In this document: positions 47,284 to 56,213 of the stretch, one piece after another
Layout of the letters: each line of letters starts with the position of its first letter
Position numbering within the stretch: the first letter of the stretch is position 1
Source of the DNA: DASQFQ01 sp963722815
GTDB lineage: Bacteria > Actinomycetota > Thermoleophilia > Solirubrobacterales > Solirubrobacteraceae
NCBI GenBank assembly: GCA_963722815.1
Contig: CAVROM010000004.1
Coordinates: 124,001 to 188,000 of the forward strand
DNA: 64,000 bases
Reading direction: 5' to 3'
Notes under the pieces: model-generated
Database searches by the model: none
Seen by the model: the letters and a program-made list of their open reading frames with translations, nothing else
What the model was told of the DNA's origin: nothing
Position numbers and translations under genes: made by a program

Positions 47284-47487
47284 ATGGCCGTCCCTAAGCA
47301 GAAGCAGTCGCACGCGCGCACCAACCAGCGTCGCTCGCAGCACAAGATCACTGCGCCGGCGCTCAACAGCTGCCCTCAGTGCCACGCGCCGCGCCGTCCG
47401 CACCACGTGTGCCCGAACTGCGGGTTCTACGGCGGCCGCGAGGTGGTCCACGTGCACGACGCGCACGACCACGACCACGATCACTAA
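47284..47487 (+). CDS. rpmF: 50S ribosomal protein L32 with His/Asp tail
   Basis: 67 residues. Core MAVPKQKQSHARTNQRRSQH and a Cys4 zinc ribbon (CPQCHAPRRPHHVCPNC) are standard. The last 12 residues, HVHDAHDHDHDH, form an uncommon His/Asp tail that could bind metal ions. L32 sits near the peptide exit region of the 50S subunit. plsX starts 18 bases downstream, the usual lipid-ribosome pairing. Confidence 0.95.
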   Translation: MAVPKQKQSHARTNQRRSQHKITAPALNSCPQCHAPRRPHHVCPNCGFYGGREVVHVHDAHDHDHDH

Positions 47488-47505
47488 AGGGTTCCCGCCC
47501 GCCCG

Positions 47506-48555
47506 ATGACCGACCCGGTCACCGTCGCGGTCGACGCGAACGGGGCCGACAACGGCCCCGCTGAGGTCGCGCGCGGTGCCGCCGTCGCCGTCGCCGAGGG
47601 CGGCGTGCGCGTGCTCCTGTTCGGGCCCGCGGCGCAGCTCGGCGACTCCGGGGAAGGCGTCGACGTGATCGACGCGCCCGTCTCGATCGCCAAGGCCGAG
47701 GATCCCGCCCGCGCGGTGCGGGCGAACCCGGACGCGTCGATCGTCGCCGCCGTGCGCGCGGTCGCCGACGGCGAGGCCGACGCGCTCGTGGCCGGCGGCT
47801 CGACCGGCACCGCGCTGGCCGCCTCGCTGTTCCGCATCAAGCGCGGCAAGGGCATCCACCGGCCGGCGCTCGCGGTGCTGGTGCCCGTCCCGGGCTCGCC
47901 GTTCCTGCTGCTCGACGCCGGCGCCAACGTCGAGGTGCGGCCCGAGCACCTGGTGCAGTTCGCGCACATGGGCGCCGCGTTCATGGAGACGGCGATGGGC
48001 GTGTCGAGGCCGCGCGTGGCGCTCCTCAGCAACGGCGAGGAGGCCTCGAAGGGCCCGGAGGACCTCGTCGCCGCCCACGCGGTGCTCTCCGACTCGGAGT
48101 CGCGGCTGAACTTCGTCGGCAACGTCGAGGGCTTCGCGATCGGCACCGGCGAGGCCGACGTGATCGTCACCGACGGCTTCACCGGCAACGTCGCGCTGAA
48201 GGTGATGGAGGGGACGTCGGCCGTGCTGCTGGGCGCGGTCCGCGACGCCGCGACCTCGTCCAAGCGCTCGACGATCGGCGGCCTGATGCTGCGGCCCGCC
48301 CTGCGCGAGCTGCGCGACCAGCTCGACCCGCAGGCGGTCGGCGGCGCCGTGCTGCTGGGCCTGCGCAAGCTCGTCGTCGTGCCGCACGGCTCGTTCGAGG
48401 CGGCCGGGATCACCAACGCGATCCGGCTCGCCGCGCGCGGCGTGAGCGAGGACGTGGTGGGGCGGACGCTCGAGACGCTCGCCGGCGCGGGCGCGCTGCG
48501 ACGGGTTCCCGCGGAGGTGTCCGCCGTGGTGTCTAGCGTCCCCGACCAGCCATGA
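47506..48555 (+). CDS. plsX: Phosphate acyltransferase PlsX
   Basis: Converts acyl-ACP to acyl phosphate, the first step of phospholipid synthesis in this route. 349 residues. VAVDANGADNGP replaces the common VDAMGGD form. Other motifs are ALVAGGSTGTALAAS, LLDAGANVEVRPEHLVQFA, VALLSNGEEASKG, and DVIVTDGFTGNVALKVMEG. acpP overlaps its end by 4 bases (ATGA), placing acyl carrier beside acyltransferase. Confidence 0.93.
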   Translation: MTDPVTVAVDANGADNGPAEVARGAAVAVAEGGVRVLLFGPAAQLGDSGEGVDVIDAPVSIAKAEDPARAVRANPDASIVAAVRAVADGEADALVAGGSTGTALAASLFRIKRGKGIHRPALAVLVPVPGSPFLLLDAGANVEVRPEHLVQFAHMGAAFMETAMGVSRPRVALLSNGEEASKGPEDLVAAHAVLSDSESRLNFVGNVEGFAIGTGEADVIVTDGFTGNVALKVMEGTSAVLLGAVRDAATSSKRSTIGGLMLRPALRELRDQLDPQAVGGAVLLGLRKLVVVPHGSFEAAGITNAIRLAARGVSEDVVGRTLETLAGAGALRRVPAEVSAVVSSVPDQP

Positions 48556-48803
48556 CCCGCGACGAGATCCTCGAGGCCATCCGCGCCCACCTCGCCGACG
48601 AGCTGGAGCTCGATCCGGCGCGGATCGACGAGTCGACCCACTTCAAGCGCGACCTGGAGGCCGACTCGCTCGACCTCTACACGCTGGTGCAGGAGCTCGA
48701 GGACACGTACGGCGTGGCGATGACGGACGAGCAGGCGGCTCGGATCCAGACGGTCGGAGCGGCCGTCGACTTCGTACTCGAGCACGCCCCGGCCAGGCCC
48801 TGA
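48552..48803 (+). CDS. acpP: Acyl carrier protein
   Basis: 83 residues, acidic, four-helix. LEADSLDLYTLVQELEDTYG contains the phosphopantetheine attachment Ser (S39). It carries growing acyl chains for fatty acid synthesis and donates them to PlsX. Coupled to plsX by ATGA; rnc follows. Confidence 0.93.
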   Translation: MTRDEILEAIRAHLADELELDPARIDESTHFKRDLEADSLDLYTLVQELEDTYGVAMTDEQAARIQTVGAAVDFVLEHAPARP

Positions 48804-48827
48804 CCCCTGAATCAGCTCAACGACCTG

Positions 48828-49482
48828 TTGGAAGCGCTGCCGCCGGATCTCGCGCGACAGGCGATCACGCACGCGTCCTGGACGGAGCAGCGCTCGGACT
48901 CCTACGAGCGGCTCGCGTTCCTGGGGGACTCGGTGCTCGGCCTGGCGGTCACCACGCACCTGTATCCGCGGCTGGCCGCGGAGTCCCACGGGGCGGGCCG
49001 GCTGACCAAGATCCGCGCTCAGGCGGTCAGCGGGCCGCTCGTGCCGGCGGGTGGCGGAGCGGCTCGGGCTGCCGGAGCGGCTGCGGGCGGCGGCGCCGCC
49101 GGACGCGGGCGAGGCGGCGACCAACGCGCTGGTGCGGACCGAGCGCGTGCTGGCCTCGGTGATCGAGGCCGTGATCGGCGCGTGCTACCTGGCCTACGGC
49201 TACGAGAAGACCGCGGAGGCGGTGGTCGAGGCGTTCACGCCGGAGATCGAGAACGCGCTGGTCTCGCCGGCGGACTTCAAGTCGGCGCTGCAGGAGCGCC
49301 TCGCCCGGCGGGGCGCGGTGGTGCGCTACGAGGTGGTGGCGGAGGACGGGCCGCCGCACGACCGGACCTTCGAGGTGGCGGCGACGGTGGCGGGCGAGGA
49401 GGTCGGGCGCGGCTCCGGGCGCTCGAAGAAGGACGCCGAGCAGGCCGCGGCGGCCTCGGCGCTGGAGATCCTGGGGACCTGA
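48828..49482 (+). CDS. rnc: Ribonuclease III (frame broken)
   Basis: Cuts double-stranded RNA during rRNA processing. One extra G near 49035 breaks the frame. Corrected length about 218 residues. Signature ERLAFLGDSVLGLAV lies near residue 30, VIEAVIGACYLAYGYE holds the late catalytic Glu, and the C-terminal dsRNA-binding domain runs from DFKSALQERLARRG to GRSKKDAEQAAAASALE. No ATG or GTG start fits. A TTG is given here, and an in-frame CTG seven codons earlier (48807) would give MNQLNDLLEALP, also plausible. Confidence 0.9.
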
Positions 49483-49483
49483 G

Positions 49484-52400
49484 ATGCACCTGAGGTCGAT
49501 CTCCCTGAAGGGCTTCAAGTCGTTCCCCGACCGCACGCGGCTGGAGTTCACGCCGGGCGTGTCGGTCGTCGTCGGGCCGAACGGCTCCGGCAAGTCGAAC
49601 ATCACCGACGCGGTGCTATGGGCGCTGGGCGAGCAGTCGCCGCTGGCCGTGCGCGGGCAGTCGATGCAGGACGTGATCTTCGCCGGCGCCCACGGCGTGC
49701 AGGCCCGCGAGCGAGGCCGAGGTCGAGGTCGTGCTGGACAACGGCGACGGCGCGGTCGATCTGCCCGGCCGGCGAGGTCTCGATCGCCCGCCGGCTCGAC
49801 CGCGCGGGGGAGGGCGAGTACCGCGTCAACGGTGCGAAGTGCCGCTCGGTCGACGTGCTGGAGATCCTGAGCGACACCGGGCTGGGCAAGGAGATGCACT
49901 CCGTCGTGTCCCAGGGCCGGGTCGAGGCGATCGTCACCTCGAAGCCGCGCGATCGCCGGCTGCTGATCGAGGAGGCCGCCGGGCTCGGCAAGCACCGCAA
50001 GCGCCGGCGCCGCGCGCAGCTGAAGCTGGAGCGGACGCAGGACAACCTGGATCGCGCGCTGGACGTCGAGAACGAGGCGCGCTCGCGGCTGCGGCCGCTC
50101 AAGCGCCAGGCCGAGGCGGCCGAGCTGCACGAGCGGCTCGCCCGGCAGACCGACGAGGCGCGCTGGACGCTGGCCCGCGAGGACGCGCGGGTGGCCCGAG
50201 CGGAGCTCGGCCGAGGCCGAGGCCGAGGCGGCGCGGGCAAAGGCCGAGTACGAGGCGATCGAGGCCGAGCTGGCGAAGCTGCGCGCCGCGCGCGAGCAGG
50301 CCGAGGCGGCGCTGGCCGCCCGTGCGCCAGGAGCGCGAGGCGCTCGCCAACCGCACCTACGCGGCGCGCTCGGCGGCCGAGCGGATCGGGCTGCGGCTCG
50401 AGAGCGCACGCGCCGCCGTCGCGCTGATCGAGGACCGCTCGCAGCGGCGCCGGGCGCTGCTGACCGGGCTCGAGGAGGAGACGGGCGACGAGGCCGAGGA
50501 CACCGGCGCCGACGAGCGCGTCGCCGCCCTGGAGGCCGAGCTCGAGCAGCTCGCCCAGAGCCGGCAGGAGCGGCTCGGCCAGGAGATCGCCGAGCTCGAG
50601 GCCCGCCGCGAGGCCGCCCACGCCGAGTGCTCCCGCCTCGACGAGATCGCCGAGGCCGCGCTGGGCCGCCGCCGCGAGGCCGACGCCGCCAGCGACACCG
50701 CCCGCCGCGCCCGCCGCGAGGTCGACGGCGCCGCCGAGCGAGCCCGCCGCGAGGCCGCCAAGGTCGGCGCCGAGCTCGCCGCGGTCAACCAGTTCCTGCG
50801 CTCCCACGCGGGCGCGCCGGGCGGAGCGCCCGCGCTCGCCGACGCGCTCCGCGCCGACGCCGGCTACGAGCTCGCGCTCGCCGCCGCCCTCGGGCCGAGG
50901 CTGCGTGCCGCGGTGGCGTCGAACTTCGCCGAGGCCGCCTCGCTGCTCGACGGCGCGGGCCGCGACGGCGGTGCCGCGCTCGTGCCCGGCGACGCCGCGG
51001 CCCCGGGGGCCTTCCTCGCGCCGCCGTCATCACCCGTGCCCGCCCCCGAAGCGCAGCCGCTGCTCGACCACGTCGACGCGGAGGAGGGCGCCGGTGCCTC
51101 GGGCGCGGCGGCCACGTCCCTCGCCCGCGGGCTGCTCGCGGACGTCTGGGTCGTGGAGAGCTTCGAGCGGCTGCGGCCGGACTTCCACGGCGTCGCCGTG
51201 ACCCGCGACGGGCGGGTGTGGTCGCCCGGCACGCGCGAGCTGCGGCAGGTCCCCGGCGGCGGGGAGGATCGGCTGCTGGTCGAGCGCAACCGCCGCGACG
51301 AGCTGGTCGCCGCCACCGAGCGCGCCGCGCGGGCCGAGCAGGCCGCGCTCGCCGAGGTCGAGCAGGCGTCGCAGGCGGTCGCCGCCGCCGACGCCGCGCG
51401 CGACGAGGCCGACCGCGCCGCCCGCGAGGCGACCCGCGCCCGCGACGAGGCGAGCGAGGCGGTGCGGCACGCCGGCTGGCTGATCGAGCAGCGGCGCAAG
51501 GCGCCCGAGGAGGGGCCGACCGCTACGCGGCGGGCCCAGATCGCGTCCGCCCTCAACGCCGAGCGCCGGCTCGCCGAGCGGGCCGAGCGCGAGCGCCGCG
51601 ACCGCGAGCGGCGGCTCGCTCACGAGCGCGAGCGGCTCGCCGCCGACGACCGGCTCGCACCCGCCGCGCAGCGGCTGGTCGGCGCGCTCGAGGTGGCGGG
51701 GATGGCCGTCGGCGCGCGCCAGGAGGCGCTCCAGGCCGAGCTCGACGCCGATCGCGCCGCCGGCGAGCGGCTCGCCGCCGACCTGCGCGCCGGCGCGGCG
51801 GCCGAGAACGCCGCGCAGACGCGGCTGCGGCGGCAGCGCTCAGGCCGTCACCCGCGCCGAGGTCCGCGCGCAGCAGGCCCGCGACCGCGCGCACGAGGCC
51901 GACGGCACGCTGCGCGAGCTCGCCGGCAAGCTCGGCCTCGAGGCCCGAGCCCGCCGAGGAGCCGCTCGCCGAGGGCGAGCGCGACAACCTCGCCGGCCGC
52001 ATCGAGCGGCTGCAGAGGCGCCGCGAGCAGCTCGGCCCGGTCAACCCGCTCGCGCAGGACGAGTACGCCGAGGCGATCGCCCACGTCGAGGAGCTCGAGG
52101 CGCGCCGCGAGGACCTCGAGGACGCGCTGCGCGAGCTCAAGGGCCTGATCCGGGACACGGACAAGCGCATCCGCGAGGCGTTCGAGGAGACGTTCACCGC
52201 CGCCGCCAAGAACTTCGAGGAGGTCGCCGAGCAGCTCTTCCCGGGCGGCCGCGGGCGCCTGCGGCTCGTGCGCGAGGACGCCGGCCCGCGCCCCGTGCTC
52301 GGCGGCGTCGAGCCCGAGGAGTCACCGAGCGACGAGGAGCGCCTGGAGGCTGCCGTCGAGGCCGAGGAGAGCGGCGACCCCGACGACGGCATGGGCGTCG

Positions 52401-52738
52401 AGATCGAGATCACGCCGGCGGGCAAGTCGACCAAGCGCCTGACGCTGCTGTCCGGCGGCGAGAAGTCGCTGACCGCGCTGGCGTTCCTGTTCGCGGTCTT
52501 CCTCGCCCGGCCGTGCCCGTTCTACATCCTCGACGAGGTCGAGGCAGCGCTCGACGATCTGAACATCGACCGCTTCCTCGGCGTCCTGCGCCGGTTCTCG
52601 GACCGCGCGCAGTTCATCGTCGTGACGCACCAGAAGCGCACGATGGAGGCCGCCGACTGCCTCTACGGCGTGTCGATGGCCGGCAACGGCGTGTCGAAGG
52701 TCGTCTCGCGGCGGCTGCCGCCGCGCGTGGCCGCTTAG
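49484..52738 (+). CDS. smc: Chromosome partition protein SMC (frame broken six times)
   Basis: SMC organises and condenses the chromosome with ScpA/ScpB. Six single-base insertions (near 49709, 49769, 50205, 50322, 51842 and 51947) interrupt it. Corrected length is about 1080 residues, slightly short for SMC. N-terminal Walker A VVVGPNGSGKSNITDAVLWA, coiled coil, hinge around DALRADAGYELALAAALGPR, second coil, then signature LLSGGEKSLTALAF and Walker B FYILDEVEAALDD. All ATPase parts are present, so the breaks are read as sequence errors. rnc precedes and ftsY follows, the conserved order. Confidence 0.93.
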
Positions 52739-52774
52739 ACGCCAAGCCAGGCACTTGTGCCTAGCGGGGGGCTA
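52739..52774. repeat. Inverted repeat, left copy (bidirectional terminator-like)
   Basis: Starts one base after the smc stop and ends with the CTA stop of the small leftward gene. Contains hairpin GGCA-CTTG-TGCC followed by AGCGGGGGG. About 86 percent identical, in inverted orientation, to the right copy at 53.3 kb. Confidence 0.8.
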
Positions 52775-52882
52775 GTACCAGCGCTGGCGCGGGGCGAGGT
52801 AGACCTCGTCGGAGCGGCGGTGCGGGGCGCGCTGGTTGATCAGGCGGCGGGCTTTGAGTTGCTTGCTGATGGAGTCGAACAT
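52772..52882 (-). CDS. Very small basic protein, 36 residues
   Basis: ATG-initiated frame of 36 residues, strongly basic in the middle and ending SDEVYLAPRQRWY; the start reads MFDSISKQLKARRLINQRAP. Its stop codon is part of the left inverted repeat, exactly as the stop of the divergent Cys-rich gene is part of the right copy. No ribosome site is visible. I recognise no family. The symmetric placement is the main argument that it is real; coding by chance cannot be excluded. Confidence 0.4.
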   Translation of the reverse strand: MFDSISKQLKARRLINQRAPHRRSDEVYLAPRQRWY

Positions 52883-52923
52883 GTCTGGGGAAACGTCGCT
52901 CGCGGCCGAGCTATTCCCGCGGG

Positions 52924-52929
52924 TACGCT
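52924..52929 (+). promoter_or_regulatory. -10 box for Cys-triplet gene
   Basis: TACGCT lies 7 bases before the GTG, matching the leaderless pattern of neighbouring real genes. Confidence 0.5.
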
Positions 52930-52936
52930 CCGGCCT

Positions 52937-53290
52937 GTGATCGAGGAGAACGTCAGCGTCGAGGACAGCCCGGGAGTCAGCGGCAGCGCCGGGGTCGCGG
53001 GCAGCGCGGCCGTCGTCGGGAGCGCGGGCGTGGCTGCCAGCGCCGCCGTGGTGGGCAGCGCCGGGGTGGCCGCGAGCGCCGGCGTGGTCGGCAGCGCGGC
53101 GGTGGCCGCGTCGGCGGCGGTGCTCATGAGCATGGGCGTGGCCGCCAGCGCCGGCATCGTCGGCGGCGTCGGCAACATCCGCTGCCTCGGCTGCGTCGGG
53201 TGCGTGGGCTGCGTCGACTGCGTGGGGTGCATCGGCTGCGTCGGCTGCGTGGGCCTCCGCGGCAAGATCGGCGAGCTGGGGAGCCGCTAG
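52937..53290 (+). CDS. Triplet-repeat protein with eight Cys-x-x units
   Basis: 117 residues from a GTG. After a short acidic start (VIEENVSVEDSP), residues about 15-75 repeat the hexad S-A-[GA]-V-[AV]-[GA] about ten times. Residues 83-106 are eight consecutive triplets C-[VIL]-[GD], with Cys at 83, 86, 89, 92, 95, 98, 101 and 104, and the triplet rhythm continues as LRG-KIG-ELG. Such strict three-residue spacing suggests a beta-helix, a glycine-rich polyproline-II bundle or a metal-binding rod. No signal peptide is seen. I know no named family. No peptide-modifying enzyme lies nearby. Confidence 0.65.
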   Translation: MIEENVSVEDSPGVSGSAGVAGSAAVVGSAGVAASAAVVGSAGVAASAGVVGSAAVAASAAVLMSMGVAASAGIVGGVGNIRCLGCVGCVGCVDCVGCIGCVGCVGLRGKIGELGSR

Positions 53291-53325
53291 CCCCCCGCTC
53301 GGCAGCAAGCTGCCTGGCTTGGCGC
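53288..53325. repeat. Inverted repeat, right copy (bidirectional terminator-like)
   Basis: Begins with the TAG of the Cys-triplet gene and ends beside the stop of the convergent small membrane-protein gene. Contains CCCCCCGCT, hairpin GGCAG-CAAG-CTGCC, then TGGCTTGGCG. The hairpin has one more pair than the left copy, changed on both sides, so base-pairing is preserved. Confidence 0.8.
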
Positions 53326-53522
53326 CTAGCGCCGGCGGTGCGCGGGCGCCAGCGACGCCAGCGAGCACCGCCACCACCAGCGCGAGCAGGACGAAGCCGC
53401 CGTCGTCCTCCCACCACTCGCCGCCGACCTCGCGCAGCACCAGGCCGACGGCGAGCGACGGTCGCGACCCCGACCGGCAGCGCCACCGTTTCGCCGAGCA
53501 CGAGCTTGCGCAGCGCACGCAT
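53326..53522 (-). CDS. Small membrane protein (frame broken)
   Basis: About 64 residues after two single-base corrections (near 53460 and 53365): MRALRKLVLGETVALPVGVA, a short charged loop with GGEWWEDD, then FVLLALVVAVLA and a basic end APAHRRR. Two membrane spans predicted. The ATG overlaps the stop of the upstream membrane-protein gene (ATGA), so they are coupled. No family recognised; possibly an accessory subunit of that protein. Confidence 0.5.
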
Positions 53523-54260
53523 CAGGCCGTCACCGGCTCGCGCGCGAGGGTGGCGACCGCCGCCTGGGAGACCGCCAGCAGCGTCACCGCCACGTAGAGG
53601 AGCGCGACGTCGCCGCCGGGCCAGTCGGTGCCCAGCCCCTCGCCGAGGAAGAAGACGCCGAACGACGAGAGCACCACGCCGACCGCGTACTTGAGGTGCG
53701 ACTCCGGGAGCCGCATCAGCGGCCGGTGCAGCGCGAAGCCGACGCCGACGACGACCACCACCGCCAGCGCGGCACCCGCGATCGCGGGCGTCAGCCCGTC
53801 CGGGCCGGCGCCCAGCGCGGCCACGATCAGCACGACCTCGACGCCCTCCAGCAGCACGCCCTTGCCGGCCACGATCCGCGCCGGCCAGTCCGGCTCGCCG
53901 GGCGCGGGGGCCTCCATCGCCTCCAGCGCCTCGCGCTCCTCGACGTACTCCTGGAACGAGTTCGACAGCGACCGCCGGCCCGGCGAGCCGCAGCACGCCC
54001 TTGCGCAGCCACTCGAGCCCGAACAGCAGCAGCGCGGTGCCGATCACGACCTTGAGCGGCTCCAGCGGCAGCCGCGCGAGCAGCAGCGGCCCGACCGCCA
54101 CGACGATCACCGCGAGCAGCGCCACCGCGCCGACGGCGCCGATCACCGCGTCCCGCCAGCGCCGCGTGGAGCCGACCGCCAGCACGATCGCCAGCGCCTC
54201 GAGCATCTCCAGCCCGCACGCCAGCGCCGCGCCGATCAGCGTCAGGACGAACGCCGTCAC
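53522..54260 (-). CDS. Integral membrane protein, COG4280-like (frame broken)
   Basis: About 245 residues after removing one G near 53985. Six or so spans. The first span region TLIGAALACGLEMLEALAIV resembles COG4280 predicted membrane proteins and places acidic residues inside the membrane, and a second GVLLEGVEVVLIVAAL repeats that pattern. Paired Glu motifs in two half-repeats suggest cation transport (inference). Start overlaps the GNAT stop; downstream small membrane protein is coupled. Confidence 0.7.
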
Positions 54261-54727
54261 CGCAGGATCTTCTCGCCCCAGAACGACGCCATCGAGTTGC
54301 CGTTGTAGTTGTCGATCGGGTGGTAGCCCGCGCGCTCGTACATCGCCTGCGCGTGGGGCTGGCGCGCGCCGGTGTCGAGCCGGATGCGCGCGTAGCCGAG
54401 CTCGCGCGCCCGGTTCTCGAGCGCCTCCAGCAGCAGCCTTCCGAGGCCCTGGCGCCGCGCCGCGGGCACGACGTACATGCGCTTGATCTCGGCCACGCCG
54501 TCGTCGTCGCGCTTGAGGCCGCCGCCCGCCACCGGCTTGCCGCCGGCGTAGATGACCAGGAACGCGCCGGTCGGCGGCGTGAAGTCGGACGGCGAGGCGC
54601 CTGAGCCGACCCCGCCCCCCGGCGCCTGCCCGTACAGCTGGTCCATCTCGGTCACCATCGCGTCGACGAGGCGGACCGCGATCAGGCTGTCCGCCGCCTC
54701 CGCGCGCACGGTGATCTCCTCGGGCAT
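54257..54727 (-). CDS. GNAT-family acetyltransferase
   Basis: 156 residues. AEIKRMYVVPAARRQGLGRL with the acetyl-CoA pyrophosphate loop, LLEALENRARELGYARIRLD, and AMYERAGYHPIDNYNGN are typical of single-domain GNAT proteins acting on small amines or amino acids. It leads a leftward three-gene operon with two membrane proteins and diverges from ftsY. The substrate is unknown. Confidence 0.88.
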   Translation of the reverse strand: MPEEITVRAEAADSLIAVRLVDAMVTEMDQLYGQAPGGGVGSGASPSDFTPPTGAFLVIYAGGKPVAGGGLKRDDDGVAEIKRMYVVPAARRQGLGRLLLEALENRARELGYARIRLDTGARQPHAQAMYERAGYHPIDNYNGNSMASFWGEKILR

Positions 54728-54732
54728 CGCTC

Positions 54733-54738
54733 TATTCT
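54733..54738 (+). promoter_or_regulatory. -10 box for ftsY
   Basis: TATTCT, 10 bases before the GTG, in the 21-base gap shared with the divergent GNAT gene. Confidence 0.5.
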
Positions 54739-54748
54739 CACGCGTCCT

Positions 54749-55742
54749 GTGGCACGAGACTGGTACGACCTCTTCATCACCAACGGCTCCGGCCCCGCGC
54801 CGGCGCCCGAGGAGGAGCGCGAGCAGCAACGCCGCGGCTTCTTCCGGCGCATGCGCGAGAACATGCGCAAGACCCGCGAGGCGCTGCAGGCCGAGGTCCA
54901 GGCCACGCTCTTCCAGGGCGACCTCGACGAGGAGACCTGGGAGCGCCTCGAGGAGGCGCTGATCTACGCCGACGTCGGCGCTCGCACGACCGCCCAGGTC
55001 GTGGAGAAGCTCGAGCGCGAGGCCGAGGAGGGCGAGATCACCGGCGGCGAGGCGCTGACCGAGCGCCTCTCGGAGCTCCTGGCCGACCTTGCCAAGACCG
55101 GGGACGACCACATCGACCTCCGCCCCGATCCGACCGTGATCCTCGTCGTCGGCGTCAACGGCACCGGCAAGACGACGACGATCGGCAAGCTCGCCTGGCA
55201 CCTGCAGAAGACGCTCGCCCAGAAGGTCCTGATCGCCGCCGCCGACACGTTCCGCGCTGCCGCGGTCGAGCAGCTCGAGCGCTGGTAGCGAGCGCGCCGG
55301 CTGCGAGTTCGTCCGCGGCCCGGAGGGCTCGGACCCCGGCGCCGTGGCGTTCGACGCCGTCGCCCGCGGCCGCGAGCACGGCGTCGACGTCGTGATCATC
55401 GACACCGCCGGCCGGCTCCACACCCAGACCGACCTGATGGCCGAGCTGACCAAGGTCCGGCGCGTGATCACCAAGCAGATGCCCGACGCGCCGCACGAGA
55501 CGCTGATGACCGTCGACGCCACCACCGGCCAGAACGGCGTCCGCCAGGCCAAGCTGTTCGGCGAGGCGGTCGACGTGACCGGCGTGATCCTCACCAAACT
55601 CGACGGCACCGCCAAGGGCGGGATCGCGCTGGCGATCGCCAACGAGCTCGGGATCCCGGTGAAGCTGATCGGCATCGGCGAGCAGCTCGAGGACCTGCGC
55701 CCGTTCGACGCGCAGGACTTCGCCCGCGCGCTACTGACCTGA
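54749..55742 (+). CDS. ftsY: Signal recognition particle receptor FtsY (frame broken)
   Basis: GTPase that receives SRP-ribosome complexes at the membrane. An extra T near 55286 creates a false stop. Corrected length about 330 residues. Short acidic A region, then N domain (ALQAEVQATLFQGDLDEETW), G1 VVGVNGTGKTTTIGKLA, DTFRAAAVEQLERW, DTAGRLHTQTDLMAEL, and TKLDGTAKGGIALAI with GIGEQLEDLRPF. ffh lies 1.6 kb downstream, separated by an NfeD/stomatin pair. Confidence 0.94.
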
Positions 55743-55756
55743 TCCGCGCCACTCTG

Positions 55757-55762
55757 TAGATT
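55757..55762 (+). promoter_or_regulatory. -10 box for nfeD
   Basis: TAGATT, 7 bases before the ATG. Confidence 0.5.
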
Positions 55763-55769
55763 CGGGCGT

Positions 55770-56204
55770 ATGGAGCCCTGGGTTCTCTGGTTGATCGCGG
55801 CGGCGATCCTCGGCATCGGCGAGATCGCGACGATGGGGTTCTTCCTGGCTCCGTTCGCGGCCGGCGCGCTCGTCGCCGCGCTGTTGAGCGCCGCGGGAGC
55901 CGGGACGGCGATCTCGCTGATCGTGTTCCTGCTGGTGTCGATCGCGGCGCTCGCGGCGCTGCGGCCGATCGCGCGCTCGCACCGCAAGATGCCGGCCCTG
56001 AGCCGCACCGGCACCGCCGCGCTGGTCGGCAGTCACGCGATGGTGGTCGAGCGGATCGCCAACGACGAGGGCGTGGGCTGCGTCAAGCTCAACGGCGAGG
56101 TCTGGACGGCGCGCGCGTACGACGAAGACGAGATCATCGAGCAGGGACGGCGCGTACAGGTCGTCGAGATCCGGGGCGCGACCGCGCTCGTCAGCGAGGA
56201 GTAG
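55770..56204 (+). CDS. NfeD-family membrane protein
   Basis: 144 residues: three or four spans (WVLWLIAAAILGIGEIATMG, then GALVAALLSAAGAG and SLIVFLLVSIAALAAL) followed by an OB-fold domain (ALVGSHAMVVERIANDEGVG, GEVWTARAYDEDEIIEQG). This is the short NfeD1b type, which works with a stomatin-like partner; that partner is the next gene, 9 bases away. Confidence 0.9.
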   Translation: MEPWVLWLIAAAILGIGEIATMGFFLAPFAAGALVAALLSAAGAGTAISLIVFLLVSIAALAALRPIARSHRKMPALSRTGTAALVGSHAMVVERIANDEGVGCVKLNGEVWTARAYDEDEIIEQGRRVQVVEIRGATALVSEE

Positions 56205-56213
56205 GAGAAGGTC

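Noticed and set aside
49484..52738. smc as a pseudogene or programmed frameshift gene
   Set aside because: Six breaks all have the same +1 sign, no slippery site or pairing element is evident, all ATPase motifs are kept, and neighbouring genes show the same error type.
52937..53290. Calling the Cys-triplet protein a RiPP precursor
   Set aside because: No radical-SAM, YcaO, lanthionine synthetase or peptidase gene is nearby, and the length and repeat array are unlike known precursors. Left as unknown.
52772..53518. A 248-codon minus-strand frame across the whole cassette
   Set aside because: Its middle is the His/Ala/Asp-rich antisense of the Cys-triplet repeats. Only its two ends, in separate genes, look real.
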